This document shows, piece by piece, positions 43,927 to 55,685 of a stretch of 64,000 nt of DNA; position 1 is the stretch's first letter; each line of letters begins with the position of its first letter. This DNA comes from Burkholderiales bacterium 67-32. GTDB lineage: Bacteria > Pseudomonadota > Gammaproteobacteria > Burkholderiales > Burkholderiaceae_B. The stretch is taken from positions 124,001 to 188,000 of the forward strand of contig MKUP01000026.1 of assembly GCA_001898625.1 (NCBI GenBank), given 5' to 3'. The notes under the pieces are model-generated. The model did not search any database. It was not told where the DNA came from and worked only from the letters and a program-made list of their open reading frames with translations. The position numbers and the translations under genes are program-made.

Positions 43927-44904
43927 ATGTATCGACCGTTACGCCGGCTGGGATTTGCCGCGTGCCTGTGGGCATGCGCGATGGGGGCCGCTGCGGCCGA
44001 CGCGGACTATCCGTCCCGCGCGGTGCGCATGGTGGTGCCTTATGTCGTGGGGGGCAGCACCGATCTGCTGGGCCGCCAGTTCGCGCAGCGGCTGAGTACC
44101 GCCCTGGGCCAGCAGGTGTTCGTCGAGAACCAGGGCGGCGCCGGCAGCACGATAGGCACCGCCACGGTGGCCCGGGCGCAGCCGGATGGCTACACCATCG
44201 GTCTCCTGGACACCGCCTTCGCCATCAATCCCAGCCTGTACGCCAAGCTGCCCTATGACAGCCTGAAGGACTTCGACTTCCTGTCGGTGGTCGCCACTGC
44301 GACCGGCGTGCTGGTGGTCAATGCCAAGCGGGTCAAGGCGCGCACGCTGCAGGAACTGGTGGCCGAGGCCAAGGCCAGGCCCGACCAGCTCAGCTTCGCC
44401 TCCGCCGGCGCGGGCACGGTCGTCCATCTGCATGGCGAGACCTTCAAGACCGCCGCGGGCATCAAGCTGCTGCACGTGCCCTACAAAGGCGCGGGGCCGG
44501 CGATCGCCGACCTCCTGGGTGGGCAGGTGGACATGATGTTCAACCTGCCGGCACTGGTCGCGCCGCAGGTCAAGAGCGGCGTGCTGGCTCCGATCGCGGT
44601 GACCGGCGACAAGCGCTCGCCGATGTTCCCCGATACCCCGTCCTTCGCCGAAGCCGGCTATCCAGGCGTCGATGCCGTGTCGTTGTGGGTGGTGGCCGCG
44701 CCCAAGGGCTTGCCCGCCGCCGTCCACGACAAGCTGGTGGCCGCCATCGGGCAGGCCATGGACGGACCGGAGATGCAGGCGAAGCTGGCCGAGAGTTCGT
44801 TCGAGCGCACGGTGGTGCCGTATCCGCGCAGCGTGGATTTCGTGCGCGAGCAGATGGCCAAGTTCGCCGCCGCGGTCAAGGCTTCCGGCGCGACGGTGAA
44901 CTGA
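43927..44904 (+). CDS. Bug-family (TctC) periplasmic substrate-binding protein
   Basis: This 325-residue protein has a Sec signal peptide (cleavage near GAAAADAD). It shows the Bug hallmarks YPSRAVRMVVPYVVGGSTDL, LGQQVFVENQGGAGSTIGTA and LLHVPYKGAGPAIADLLGGQ. Bug proteins bind carboxylates for tripartite tricarboxylate transporters. Here no TctAB membrane genes are adjacent, as is common for these receptors. The stop overlaps the next ATG by one base. Confidence 0.92.
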   Translation: MYRPLRRLGFAACLWACAMGAAAADADYPSRAVRMVVPYVVGGSTDLLGRQFAQRLSTALGQQVFVENQGGAGSTIGTATVARAQPDGYTIGLLDTAFAINPSLYAKLPYDSLKDFDFLSVVATATGVLVVNAKRVKARTLQELVAEAKARPDQLSFASAGAGTVVHLHGETFKTAAGIKLLHVPYKGAGPAIADLLGGQVDMMFNLPALVAPQVKSGVLAPIAVTGDKRSPMFPDTPSFAEAGYPGVDAVSLWVVAAPKGLPAAVHDKLVAAIGQAMDGPEMQAKLAESSFERTVVPYPRSVDFVREQMAKFAAAVKASGATVN

Positions 44905-46073
44905 TGCGTATCGTCAATATCATCGAGCGCACGGTCGCGCTGGAATCCCGCCTGTCCAACGCCCGCTCCGACTTCAGCCAGATGACCGCCACGGTGGTCG
45001 CGGTGGTGTCGGACGTGATCCGCGATGGGCGTCCCCTGGTGGGGTTCGCGTTCAATTCCTTTGGCCGCTATGCCTGCGGCGAGCAGATCCGCGACCGGAT
45101 CGCGCCGCGTATCCTGGGCGCCGAGCCGGACAGCCTGCTGGACGCGACGGGGCGCAATTTCGATCCCGCGGCGATCCTGGCCTGCGGGCAGCGGCGCGAG
45201 CGCCGCGGCGGCTACGCGGAGCGCGCCATTCCCATGGGCACGGTGGACGTGGCCGTATGGGACCTGGTGGCCAAGGTCGAAGGCAAGCCGCTGCACACCG
45301 TGCTGGCCGAGCGCCATGGCGGTGGCCGGGCGCGCACGCATGCGCCGGTATATGTCGGCGGCGGCTGGTACTTCCCGGGGCAGACCGCGCGCGACTTGAA
45401 GGACGAGATGATCCGGTACCGCGACGCCGGCTACCGGATGGTGAAGATGAAGATCGGCGGCCTGTCCGCGGCCGAGGACTGCCGGCGCATCGAGGCGGTG
45501 CTGAGCGAGATGGGCGACGGCCGGGCCCTGGCCGTGGACGCGAGCTGCGCGTTCGGCCGCGACACCGCGCTGGACTATGCCCGGGCCATCGCGCCCTACG
45601 GCCTGCGCTGGTTCGAGGAGCCCTGCGATTTCCTGGAGTACGGCATCTATGCCGACCTGGCCCGTGCCTACGAGGGGCCTCTGGCCACCGGCGAGAACAT
45701 GGCCTGCGGCAAGGAACTGGACCACTTCCTGTCCTACGCGGGCTTTCGCCCGGATCGCGACATCATCCAGCTCGATCCGCCGCTGTCCTTCGGCATCACC
45801 GAATACCTGAACGTGCTGGCGGTGGCCGGCAGGCACGGCTTCGCCCGTTCCGCGATGTATCCCCACGGCGGCAACCTGATGTGCCTGCACCTGGTCGGCG
45901 GCCTGGGGCTGGGGGGATGCGAGTCCTACCCCGACACGTTCGGCATCTTCAGCGGCTTTGGCCAGGAGGTTGCCATCGCCGATGGGCAGGCCACGCTGCC
46001 GCAGTCGCCGGGCATAGGCTTCGAGCGCCAGCCCGGCCTGTACGCCGTGATGAAGGACATGGTTGGATTCTGA
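44904..46073 (+). CDS. Enolase-superfamily dehydratase, D-tartrate dehydratase-like
   Basis: This 389-residue enzyme is of the mandelate racemase subgroup. Active-site residues are Lys181 and Lys183 (VKMKIGG), Mg ligands Asp212, Glu238 and Glu264, and His321 (YPHGGN). The length, the KxK/His pair, and GERSV-like AERAIPMGTVDVAVWD and GGLGLGGCESYPD closely recall D-tartrate dehydratase of Bradyrhizobium. The usual VDANG is VDASC here, so the substrate may differ. It is translationally coupled to the Bug gene. Confidence 0.88.
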   Translation: MRIVNIIERTVALESRLSNARSDFSQMTATVVAVVSDVIRDGRPLVGFAFNSFGRYACGEQIRDRIAPRILGAEPDSLLDATGRNFDPAAILACGQRRERRGGYAERAIPMGTVDVAVWDLVAKVEGKPLHTVLAERHGGGRARTHAPVYVGGGWYFPGQTARDLKDEMIRYRDAGYRMVKMKIGGLSAAEDCRRIEAVLSEMGDGRALAVDASCAFGRDTALDYARAIAPYGLRWFEEPCDFLEYGIYADLARAYEGPLATGENMACGKELDHFLSYAGFRPDRDIIQLDPPLSFGITEYLNVLAVAGRHGFARSAMYPHGGNLMCLHLVGGLGLGGCESYPDTFGIFSGFGQEVAIADGQATLPQSPGIGFERQPGLYAVMKDMVGF

Positions 46074-46092
46074 CACCGAGAAAGGAATGAAC

Positions 46093-47001
46093 ATGAAGAT
46101 AGGACGCATGGCCACCGTGGCCGGCGCGCACGTATGCGCGATCGACGGGGATCGCGTCGTCGACCTGGCACTGGCCGCCTGCGCGGCGGGCCGCGAATGG
46201 ATGGCGCCGCTGTTCCACGACCTGCGGCTGTTCCTGGCGGCGGGCGACATGGCCCGCGAGGCGGCGGCCAGCCTGGCCGCGTCCGGGCCAGCCGTGCCGC
46301 TGGAGTCGGTGCGTCTCCTGGCGCCCATCGAAGCGGGATCGAAGATCCTCGCGCACGTCGTCAATTACTTCGACCATGGCGCCGAGGGCAAGCTCACGCC
46401 GCCCGAGCAGCCGTTCTTCTTCACCAAGCTGCCCGGCACGGTGGTGGCTCCCGGCGACCCGATCGGCGGCCACGATTTCTCGCGCAAGATGGACTACGAG
46501 GCGGAACTGGCGGTCGTGATCGGCCGGGAAGGGCGCGACATCGCCGAAGACGACGCCTACGACCACGTGGCGGGCTACACCGTCTGCAACGACGTGAGCT
46601 ATCGCGAGCTGCAGGCCAACGAGGCGGCGCCCACCCTGACCGGCCGCTATGGCCAGAACTGGCTGCAGGGCAAGAGCCTGGACCGTTCCTGCCCGCTGGG
46701 GCCGGCCATCGCGCTGGCGCGGGACATCCCCCGGCCGTATCCGCTGCGCATCCTGTGCCGGGTCAATGGCGAGATCCGGCAGGATGCGTCCACCGAGCAG
46801 ATGATCTTCAAGATCCCGGCGCTGGTCGCCCACATTTCGCGCGCGATGACGCTGCGGCCGGGCGACGTCATCGCCACCGGCACGCCCGCGGGCTGCGGGG
46901 TGGCCGACGGCCGCTACTTGCGGCCGGGCGACGTCGTCGAGTGCGAGATCGAGAGGGTGGGAAGCCTGCGCAATACGGTGCTGGCGGCGGGCCGGGCCTG
47001 A
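46093..47001 (+). CDS. Fumarylacetoacetate hydrolase family protein
   Basis: This 302-residue protein has metal-binding motifs DYEAELAVVIGREGRDI (E-x-E..D region with DYEAELAVVIG), VAGYTVCNDVSYRELQ and KSLDRSCPLGPAI. It also has the C-terminal GDVIATGTPAGCGVA. The family hydrolyses or decarboxylates diketo acids. In this operon it may act on the keto acid made by the dehydratase. Start 46093 rather than 46087 is chosen because AAAGGA ends immediately before 46087. Confidence 0.88.
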   Translation: MKIGRMATVAGAHVCAIDGDRVVDLALAACAAGREWMAPLFHDLRLFLAAGDMAREAAASLAASGPAVPLESVRLLAPIEAGSKILAHVVNYFDHGAEGKLTPPEQPFFFTKLPGTVVAPGDPIGGHDFSRKMDYEAELAVVIGREGRDIAEDDAYDHVAGYTVCNDVSYRELQANEAAPTLTGRYGQNWLQGKSLDRSCPLGPAIALARDIPRPYPLRILCRVNGEIRQDASTEQMIFKIPALVAHISRAMTLRPGDVIATGTPAGCGVADGRYLRPGDVVECEIERVGSLRNTVLAAGRA

Positions 47002-47040
47002 GCGGCCCGGCCACCCCCCCTTGCCGGGGGGGGCTGGCCG

Positions 47041-47042
<2 letters not shown>
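47001..47042. terminator. Hairpin spanning both convergent stop codons
   Basis: AGCGGCC at 47001 is complementary to GGCCGCT ending at 47042. C and G runs between them extend the stem around TTGCC. The stop codons of the FAH gene (+) and hppA (-) lie in the two feet. There is no T run, so the mechanism is uncertain. Confidence 0.5.
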
Positions 47043-49116
<2,074 letters not shown>

Positions 49117-49212
49117 GCAACTCCTCCTTTTGTTCAACTACGAAAGTTTCAAAAACTACCGAGCAAACAAAAACAGTGAAGCAGTGACCGCACCCGCCCT
49201 ACCCAGCCCCAA

Positions 49213-49292
49213 CCCAGGAAACCGCGGATCTGGCTCCGCCAGTCCGCCAGTTTCGCCCCCTGGGGGGCGCGCGTAAGCGCGTACGGGGGGCT
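49213..49292 (-). repeat. Dispersed structured element, copy 2 (after adk)
   Basis: This is the reverse-strand copy of the element at 28510-28589, starting immediately after the adk stop codon. In order on the minus strand it contains a C run, TACGCGC, the GCGCCCCCCAGGGGGC hairpin and a long hairpin (49254-49218) with GGA apical loop. Several stem pairs differ from copy 1 but stay complementary. Confidence 0.75.
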
Positions 49293-50105
<813 letters not shown>

Positions 50106-50170
50106 CTATGGCCGCGTGTTTCAGGCACGAGTGCCCCCAAACTTACCTCAAGCGCGCGGCGCCGGTCAAA

Positions 50171-50947
50171 TCAGTCTTGGGCGGCCACCAGCCGCCGCAC
50201 GAATTCGAGATCGGCGGCCGTGTCGACGCCGGGCGCGGGGGCCTGCGGCGTGACGTGGACCTGGATGGCGTAACCGTGCTCGAGCGCACGCAATTGCTCG
50301 AGCGACTCCCAGCGCTCCAGGCGGCCCTGGGGCAGCGTGGGAAAGCGGCGCAGGAAGCCGACGCGGTAGGCGTAGAGCCCGATGTGGCGCAGGGCGGGCA
50401 GGCCGGGCGCGAACACGCGCTCGCCGCTGGCCAGCGCATCGCGGGCCCAGGGGATGGGGGCGCGCGAGAAATACAGCGCATGGCCGTCGGCGCCGCAGAC
50501 GACCTTCACGAAGTTGGGGTTGAACAACTCGTCGGCGGTGTCGATGGGATGCGCCGCCGTGGCGATGGCCGCCGCGCTGTGTCGGTCCAGCGTCTGGGCC
50601 ACGTGGGCGACCAGCGCAGGATCGATCAGGGGCTCGTCGCCCTGGATGTTGACCACGATCTGCGTGTCGTCGAGTTCGAGCGCTTCGCAGGCCTCGGCCA
50701 GCCGGTCGGTGCCGGTCGGGTGGTCGACGCGGGTCATCAGGCTGTCGAAGCCGTGGGCGCGGACGGCGTCGCGGATGGCGGCGTCGTCGGTCGCCACCAG
50801 GATGCGCGATGCGCCGCTGGCCTGCGCCTGCCGCGCGACGCGGACGATCATGGGGACGCCGCCGATGTCCGCCAGCATCTTGCCCGGCAGGCGCGTGGAA
50901 GCGGCGCGCGCCGGGATGATGGCGGTGAAGTCGGCCGGATCAGGCAT
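50171..50947 (-). CDS. kdsB: 3-deoxy-manno-octulosonate cytidylyltransferase
   Basis: This 258-residue enzyme activates Kdo with CTP for lipopolysaccharide. Motifs are [34 protein letters not shown] in the form [13 protein letters not shown], and [10 protein letters not shown]. Start MPDPADF at 50947 overlaps the end of the Trm112 gene by eight bases. It is part of the envelope gene string with lpxK. Confidence 0.96.
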   Translation of the reverse strand: MPDPADFTAIIPARAASTRLPGKMLADIGGVPMIVRVARQAQASGASRILVATDDAAIRDAVRAHGFDSLMTRVDHPTGTDRLAEACEALELDDTQIVVNIQGDEPLIDPALVAHVAQTLDRHSAAAIATAAHPIDTADELFNPNFVKVVCGADGHALYFSRAPIPWARDALASGERVFAPGLPALRHIGLYAYRVGFLRRFPTLPQGRLERWESLEQLRALEHGYAIQVHVTPQAPAPGVDTAADLEFVRRLVAAQD

Positions 50948-51143
50948 GGGGCGCCTCGGCGGCCGGGGCATTGGTCTCGTCCTGCCAAGGCTGGGCTTCG
51001 GATTCGAGCATGACCGGGATGCCGTCGCGGATGGGAAAGCTCAGTCGGTCGGTGCGGCAGCCCAGCAAGTGCGCGGCGCGGTCGTGGCGCAGCGGGCCCT
51101 TGCAGAGCGGGCAGACCAGGATGTCAAGCAGGCGTATGTCCAT
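50940..51143 (-). CDS. Trm112 family protein
   Basis: This 67-residue protein has the Trm112/YcaR form: [20 protein letters not shown], then [20 protein letters not shown]. The bacterial protein is a small zinc-ribbon-like partner of methyltransferases. Only CPLC and one further Cys are seen. It overlaps lpxK upstream by 20 bases and kdsB downstream by eight, the conserved order in betaproteobacteria. Confidence 0.93.
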   Translation of the reverse strand: MDIRLLDILVCPLCKGPLRHDRAAHLLGCRTDRLSFPIRDGIPVMLESEAQPWQDETNAPAAEAPHA

Positions 51144-52167
51144 GGAGTCGGGTTTCCAGCCAGTCGAAGAACGCGGGGTCGGACAAATGCGCCGAAACCG
51201 TGACGGCCCACACGCGCGGGTCGTCCACAGCCGGACATTTTACGGCGTCCTTGTCGGTGACGAGTATGAGATCGGCCTCGATCGCGGCGAACGGCGAGCG
51301 GGCGTAATCGTAGTGGTCGGGCAGGCCCAGCGTGGTGTCCAGCCGGAGGCCGGCGCGGCGCAGCGTGGCGAAGAAACGCTCGGGGTTGCCGATGCCCGCC
51401 ACGGCGGCGATGCGGGACATCGAGGCCAGTTCCGCCAGCGGCAGGTGTTTGCCGTCGGCCACGCGCCAGGCGCCGTCGATGACGAGATCCATGTCCACCG
51501 CGCGCACGCCGTCCGGCGCGGCGGGCACGGTGCCGGGCGTGCCGCCGCTGCGATTGGTGACGATCGCGTCCACGTCGCGCAGGCGCGAGGCCGGTTCGCG
51601 CAGCGGGCCGGCGGGCAGCAGCCGGCCGTTGCCGATGCCGCGTTCGTCCTGCACCACGATCTCCAGGTCGCGGGCCAGTGCCAGGTGCTGCAGGCCGTCG
51701 TCGGACAGGATCACGTCGACATGGGGGTGCGCCGCCAGCAGCGCGCGGGCGGCGTCGGCGCGGCGGGGGTGGACCGCCACCGGAACGTCCGCCTGGTGCG
51801 CGATCAAGGCGGGTTCGTCGCCGAAGTCCGCGGGGTCCAGTCGGCCGCAGCCCACCAGCGGGGAGGGGCCGACCCGCACGCCATAGCCGCGGCTGATCAC
51901 GCCAGGATGGCGGCCGCGCGCCCGCAGCGCGCGCGCCGCGGCCACGATGAAGGGGGTCTTGCCGGTGCCGCCGACATAGATGTTGCCGACCACGATGACC
52001 GGCACGCCCACCCGCTCGGTCCGCCGCCAGCCCGCCCGGTAGGCGAGGCGCTTGGCGGCCACGGCAAAGGCGGCCAGCAGGGACAAGGGGGCAAGCAGCC
52101 ACGACAGCCATCCGCCCGCCTGCCACTGGCGTTGCAGCACGGCGCGCAGGGCCGGGCCCGGCATCAT
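51124..52167 (-). CDS. lpxK: Tetraacyldisaccharide 4'-kinase
   Basis: This 347-residue membrane-associated kinase makes lipid IVA. An N-terminal helix ([20 protein letters not shown]) is followed by the P-loop [40 protein letters not shown] and [12 protein letters not shown]. The start overlaps the exbD stop as ATGA, so it is coupled with the energy-transduction genes. Confidence 0.95.
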   Translation of the reverse strand: MMPGPALRAVLQRQWQAGGWLSWLLAPLSLLAAFAVAAKRLAYRAGWRRTERVGVPVIVVGNIYVGGTGKTPFIVAAARALRARGRHPGVISRGYGVRVGPSPLVGCGRLDPADFGDEPALIAHQADVPVAVHPRRADAARALLAAHPHVDVILSDDGLQHLALARDLEIVVQDERGIGNGRLLPAGPLREPASRLRDVDAIVTNRSGGTPGTVPAAPDGVRAVDMDLVIDGAWRVADGKHLPLAELASMSRIAAVAGIGNPERFFATLRRAGLRLDTTLGLPDHYDYARSPFAAIEADLILVTDKDAVKCPAVDDPRVWAVTVSAHLSDPAFFDWLETRLHGHTPA

Positions 52168-52592
52168 CTGCCCGATCCCGCGGGCGCGGCCTGCGTGGTG
52201 AAGCCTATGCGCGAGATGCCGGCCCGTCCCGCCGCCTCCATGGCCCGCACCACGGCCTGGTGGGTGGCGGCGGCATCGGCGTCGATCACCAGCGAGGGAT
52301 CGTCCCGTCCGGCCGCCGCCTTGCGCAGCGCCTCGGACAACTGGTCGGCGTCGGCGATGGGCAGGGCCTTGCCGTTGAGCGCGTAGCGGCCGTCGGCGGC
52401 GACCGTGACGGTCAGCCCCGCGGCCGCCTCGGCGGACTGGGCGGCGGCGTCGGGCAGGCGCACGGACAACTGGCTGAAGCGCGAGAAAGACGTGCTGGCG
52501 GCCAGGAAGATCAGGATGACCAGCAGGACGTCGATCAGCGGGATCAGGTTGATGTCGGGTTCGTCGGTCTCGAGGTGGCGGCGGAAGTTCAT
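52164..52592 (-). CDS. exbD: ExbD/TolR biopolymer transport protein
   Basis: This 142-residue protein has a single N-terminal helix ([20 protein letters not shown]) carrying the essential Asp, a short periplasmic linker and an ExbD domain. With ExbB it couples the proton gradient to outer-membrane processes. It lies 19 bases after exbB and overlaps lpxK. Confidence 0.94.
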   Translation of the reverse strand: MNFRRHLETDEPDINLIPLIDVLLVILIFLAASTSFSRFSQLSVRLPDAAAQSAEAAAGLTVTVAADGRYALNGKALPIADADQLSEALRKAAAGRDDPSLVIDADAAATHQAVVRAMEAAGRAGISRIGFTTQAAPAGSGR

Positions 52593-52611
52593 GGCTGGGC
52601 GCCGGGCGGCA

Positions 52612-53211
52612 TCACTCGGCTTGCAGGCTGTCGGCCAGGCGGGCGGCGGCCCGTTCCAGGTCGTGCAGGCTGTCGTTGATGCGGGCGCGGAAATAGCGGT
52701 AGAAGATCATGGCGGGGATGGCGATGAAGATGCCGAGCCCCGTGTTGTACAGTGCGACCGAGATGCCGTGCGCCAGTTGCGCGGGGTCGCTGCCGGCCGG
52801 CGCGTACGAGCCGAAGATCTCGATCATGCCGACCACGGTGCCGAACAGGCCCATCAGCGGCGCCACCGCGGCGATGGTGCCGATCGCGCCGACGTAGCGG
52901 TTCAGGTTGTGCGCGACCGTCTCGCCCGATTGCTCGAGCGCGTCCTTGAGCGCGGTGCGCGAGCGGTGGGCGTTGCGCAGTCCGGTGGCCAGGATGCGGC
53001 CCAGCGGCGAATCGGCTTCGAGCCGGGTCACGATTTCGGGGGTGATGCGCCGTTTCTGCACCAGGGACAGGACGTCTTCCAGCAACCTGGGCGGGGCGAT
53101 CCTGCTACGACGCAGGGCAAGCAGGCGTTCGACGATGAGCGTCAGCGCGATGAACGAAGTGGCGATCAGCGGCCAGATGGGCCAGCCGGCCTCGCGGACG
53201 ATGGCGAGCAA
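52612..53211 (-). CDS. exbB: ExbB/TolQ/MotA proton channel protein
   Basis: This 199-residue inner-membrane protein has three helices: WPIWPLIATSFIALTLIVER, then TIAAVAPLMGLFGTVVGMIE and SVALYNTGLGIFIAIPAMIF. The frame is open well upstream, but the TTG at 53211 is preferred. AGGAGAGG precedes it by about four bases, and the sequence then begins LLAIVREAGWPIW as in relatives. It forms the proton channel with ExbD. Confidence 0.92.
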   Translation of the reverse strand: MLAIVREAGWPIWPLIATSFIALTLIVERLLALRRSRIAPPRLLEDVLSLVQKRRITPEIVTRLEADSPLGRILATGLRNAHRSRTALKDALEQSGETVAHNLNRYVGAIGTIAAVAPLMGLFGTVVGMIEIFGSYAPAGSDPAQLAHGISVALYNTGLGIFIAIPAMIFYRYFRARINDSLHDLERAAARLADSLQAE

Positions 53212-53284
53212 GAAACCTCTCCTTTTCGATGAAGGCGAGAATGTACGGGCGCGGGCGGACAAGGGCAAGTCGCCGGCCGGAAAG

Positions 53285-53306
53285 TATCCACAGAATCTGT
53301 GGATAA
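53285..53306. promoter_or_regulatory. DnaA-box palindrome upstream of xseA
   Basis: TATCCACAG (53285-53293) and CTGTGGATA (53297-53305) are perfect inverted copies around AAT. The right half, with the next A, is a perfect DnaA box (TTATCCACA on the minus strand); the left is one base off. An AT-rich stretch lies 80-165 bases away (53385-53470). No replication gene is adjacent. Confidence 0.55.
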
Positions 53307-53502
53307 TTATGTGTGTAACTTGGCCCGGGGCCACGGAATATGCGGTTCTTGCTAGGATGCCCGCTTTTGATTCAGTGGCTGGTGAAGTCAAAAAATCAAT
53401 CAAATCAATGGCTTATAAGAAAATAATGCCGTCTGTGACAGAGAAATTACTTGACAACCATAGTTTTCAAGCCTGTGGAAAGCTTCTTGCCTGGAAACCC
53501 TC

Positions 53503-54870
53503 ATGAACTCTGGTTTTGCGTCCGCACATGACGATTTTTCGCGGGGGATACTGACTATCTCCCAGCTAAACCGCGCGGTGGCGGGCTTGTTGGAGCGCAA
53601 CATTCCCCTGGTGTGGGTGCGGGGAGAGGTGTCGAACTTCACCGCGGCGGCTTCCGGCCATTGGTATTTCACGCTCAAGGACGGCGGCGCCGCCGCGCGC
53701 GGCGTCATGTTTCGCGGGCGTGCCATGCTGGTGGGCTTCACGCCCCGGGAAGGCGACCGCATCGAGGTCCGGGCCCGGGTGTCGTTGTACGAACCGCGCG
53801 GCGACTACCAATTGCAGGTCGAGGCCATGCGCCGGGCCGGCCAGGGCGATCTGTTCGAAGCCTTCCTGCGGCTGAAGGAAAAGCTGTCGGCCGAAGGACT
53901 GTTCGATCCGGCCCGCAAGCGTACGCCCGTGGCCGTGCCGCGCGCGCTGGGCATCGTCACCTCGCTGCAGGCGGCGGCGCTGCGCGACGTGCTGACGGCG
54001 CTGGCGCGGCGGGTGCCGCACGCCAGGGTGGTGATCTACCCGGCGCCGGTCCAGGGCGACGAGGCCGGCTCCAGGCTGGCGCAGGCGATCGCGCTGGCGA
54101 ACAAGCGCGCCGAGGTCGATACCCTGCTGCTGGTGCGGGGCGGCGGCAGCATCGAGGACCTGTGGGCGTTCAACCATGAAGGGCTGGCGCGGGCCATCGT
54201 CGCCAGCGCGATTCCCGTCATCAGCGGCGTCGGCCACGAGACCGACTTCACCATCGCCGATTTCGCCGCCGACCTGCGGGCGCCCACGCCCACGGCGGCC
54301 GCCGAGCTGGCGGGCCTGCCGCGCGAACAGTGGCTGGCGCGCCTGCGCCAGGCGGCCCAGGACCTGCGGCGGGCGCAGCGGCGGCGTGTCGAGCAGGCCG
54401 GGCAGCGGCTCGACCGCGCGGCGGCGCAGCTGATTTCCCCGCGCGAACGCCTGGCGCGCCAGCAAGAACGGCTGGCCGCGTTGGTGCGCAGCCTGGACGC
54501 GGCCTGGAGCGGTACCCAGCGCGACCGCGAGGCCGAGGTCGGCCTGTTGCGGCAGCGGCTGATCGCCCAGTTGCCCGATCCGACGCGGCTGTCGGCGCGG
54601 GTGGACGACCTGGCGCGGCGCGTGCGGCAGTGCCAGGCGTACCAGCTCGCCCGCCTGCAACAGCGGCTGGCCTCGCATGCCGCGCATCTGCGGGCGCTCG
54701 GGCCCGAGCAGACGCTGGCGCGCGGCTATGCCATCGTGCGCGACGAGCAGGGCGGCATCGTGCGGCAGGCACGCAGCTTGCAAGCCGGCGCGAGGCTCGA
54801 CCTCAGCTTCGCCGAAGGCGCGGCCCAGGCCTCGGTGACGGCGGTCGAGGCCGACCGCGGGCTGGTGTGA
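53503..54870 (+). CDS. xseA: Exodeoxyribonuclease VII large subunit
   Basis: This 455-residue catalytic subunit partners with XseB. An N-terminal OB domain (LVWVRGEVSNFTAAASGHWY, then FTLKD) precedes the nuclease core with VTSLQAAALRDVL, LLVRGGGSIEDLWAFN and GVGHETDFTIADFAAD. A long coiled coil follows (residues about 270-400, LRQAAQDLRRAQRRRVEQAG). The motif ARGYAIVRD marks the C-terminal barrel. Length is normal. Confidence 0.96.
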   Translation: MNSGFASAHDDFSRGILTISQLNRAVAGLLERNIPLVWVRGEVSNFTAAASGHWYFTLKDGGAAARGVMFRGRAMLVGFTPREGDRIEVRARVSLYEPRGDYQLQVEAMRRAGQGDLFEAFLRLKEKLSAEGLFDPARKRTPVAVPRALGIVTSLQAAALRDVLTALARRVPHARVVIYPAPVQGDEAGSRLAQAIALANKRAEVDTLLLVRGGGSIEDLWAFNHEGLARAIVASAIPVISGVGHETDFTIADFAADLRAPTPTAAAELAGLPREQWLARLRQAAQDLRRAQRRRVEQAGQRLDRAAAQLISPRERLARQQERLAALVRSLDAAWSGTQRDREAEVGLLRQRLIAQLPDPTRLSARVDDLARRVRQCQAYQLARLQQRLASHAAHLRALGPEQTLARGYAIVRDEQGGIVRQARSLQAGARLDLSFAEGAAQASVTAVEADRGLV

Positions 54871-55018
54871 CAGCCCGGATCCGCGCGGCAGCCGGGGCAT
54901 GACATGACTGCGTCGCCCTGGCGCGTTAACCTTGCGTGACGCGGGGACTTCCGGGCCAAGCGGCATACTTGCCGATAAAATGCCCCCGCAAACCTCCCAA
55001 CCAGAAGCAGGAGCTCAG

Positions 55019-55594
55019 ATGGAACACACTCTTCCGCAATTGCCGTATCCCCAGGACGCCTTGGCCCCCACCATCTCCAAGGAAACGCTGGAGTACCACC
55101 ACGGCAAGCATCACCAGACCTACGTCACCAATCTGAACAACCTCATCAAGGGCACCGAGTTCGAAAACGCCTCGCTCGAGGACATCGTCAAGAAGTCGTC
55201 CGGTGGCATCTACAACAACGCCGCCCAGCACTGGAACCACTCCTTCTACTGGAACTGCCTGACGCCCAAGAGCACGCCGCCCGCCGGCAAGCTGGGCGAC
55301 GCCATCAATGCCAAGTGGGGCAGCTTCGACGCCTTCAAGGACACGTTCAACAAGCAGGCCGCCGCCAACTTCGGTTCGGGCTGGACCTGGCTGGTCAAGA
55401 AGGCCGATGGCTCGATCGACATCGTCAACACCGGCGCCGCGGGCAACCCGCTGACCACCGGCGACACCCCGCTGCTGACCTGTGATGTGTGGGAACACGC
55501 CTACTACATCGATTACCGCAATGCCCGTCCGAAGTACCTCGAGAGCTTCTGGGGCATCGTGAACTGGGAATTCGTGGCCAAGAACCTGGGCTGA
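55019..55594 (+). CDS. sodB: Iron superoxide dismutase
   Basis: This 191-residue cytoplasmic enzyme dismutates superoxide. Metal ligands lie in [25 protein letters not shown] and [13 protein letters not shown]. The Gln in AAQHWNH and the overall sequence mark the iron type. The start at 55019 follows CAGGAG. A hairpin terminator lies 33 bases downstream, so it is monocistronic. Confidence 0.97.
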   Translation: MEHTLPQLPYPQDALAPTISKETLEYHHGKHHQTYVTNLNNLIKGTEFENASLEDIVKKSSGGIYNNAAQHWNHSFYWNCLTPKSTPPAGKLGDAINAKWGSFDAFKDTFNKQAAANFGSGWTWLVKKADGSIDIVNTGAAGNPLTTGDTPLLTCDVWEHAYYIDYRNARPKYLESFWGIVNWEFVAKNLG

Positions 55595-55626
55595 TTCCCG
55601 GCGCGGCCCCGCGGGCCCGCCGTATG

Positions 55627-55673
55627 ACGCGCGCTGTCGCAAGCTTCGGCTTGAATGCATAGCGCGCGTTTTT
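55627..55673 (+). terminator. Intrinsic terminator of sodB
   Basis: ACGCGCGCT (55627-55635) pairs with AGCGCGCGT (55661-55669). A nested CAAGC-TTCG-GCTTG hairpin sits inside, and the arm runs into TTTTT. The ClC gene starts 13 bases later. Confidence 0.82.
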
Positions 55674-55685
55674 CATTGTTTCAAC

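Noticed and set aside
53285-53470. Chromosomal replication origin
   Set aside because: Only two DnaA boxes and no dnaA, dnaN, rpmH or gidA neighbours; kept only as a possible DnaA site.
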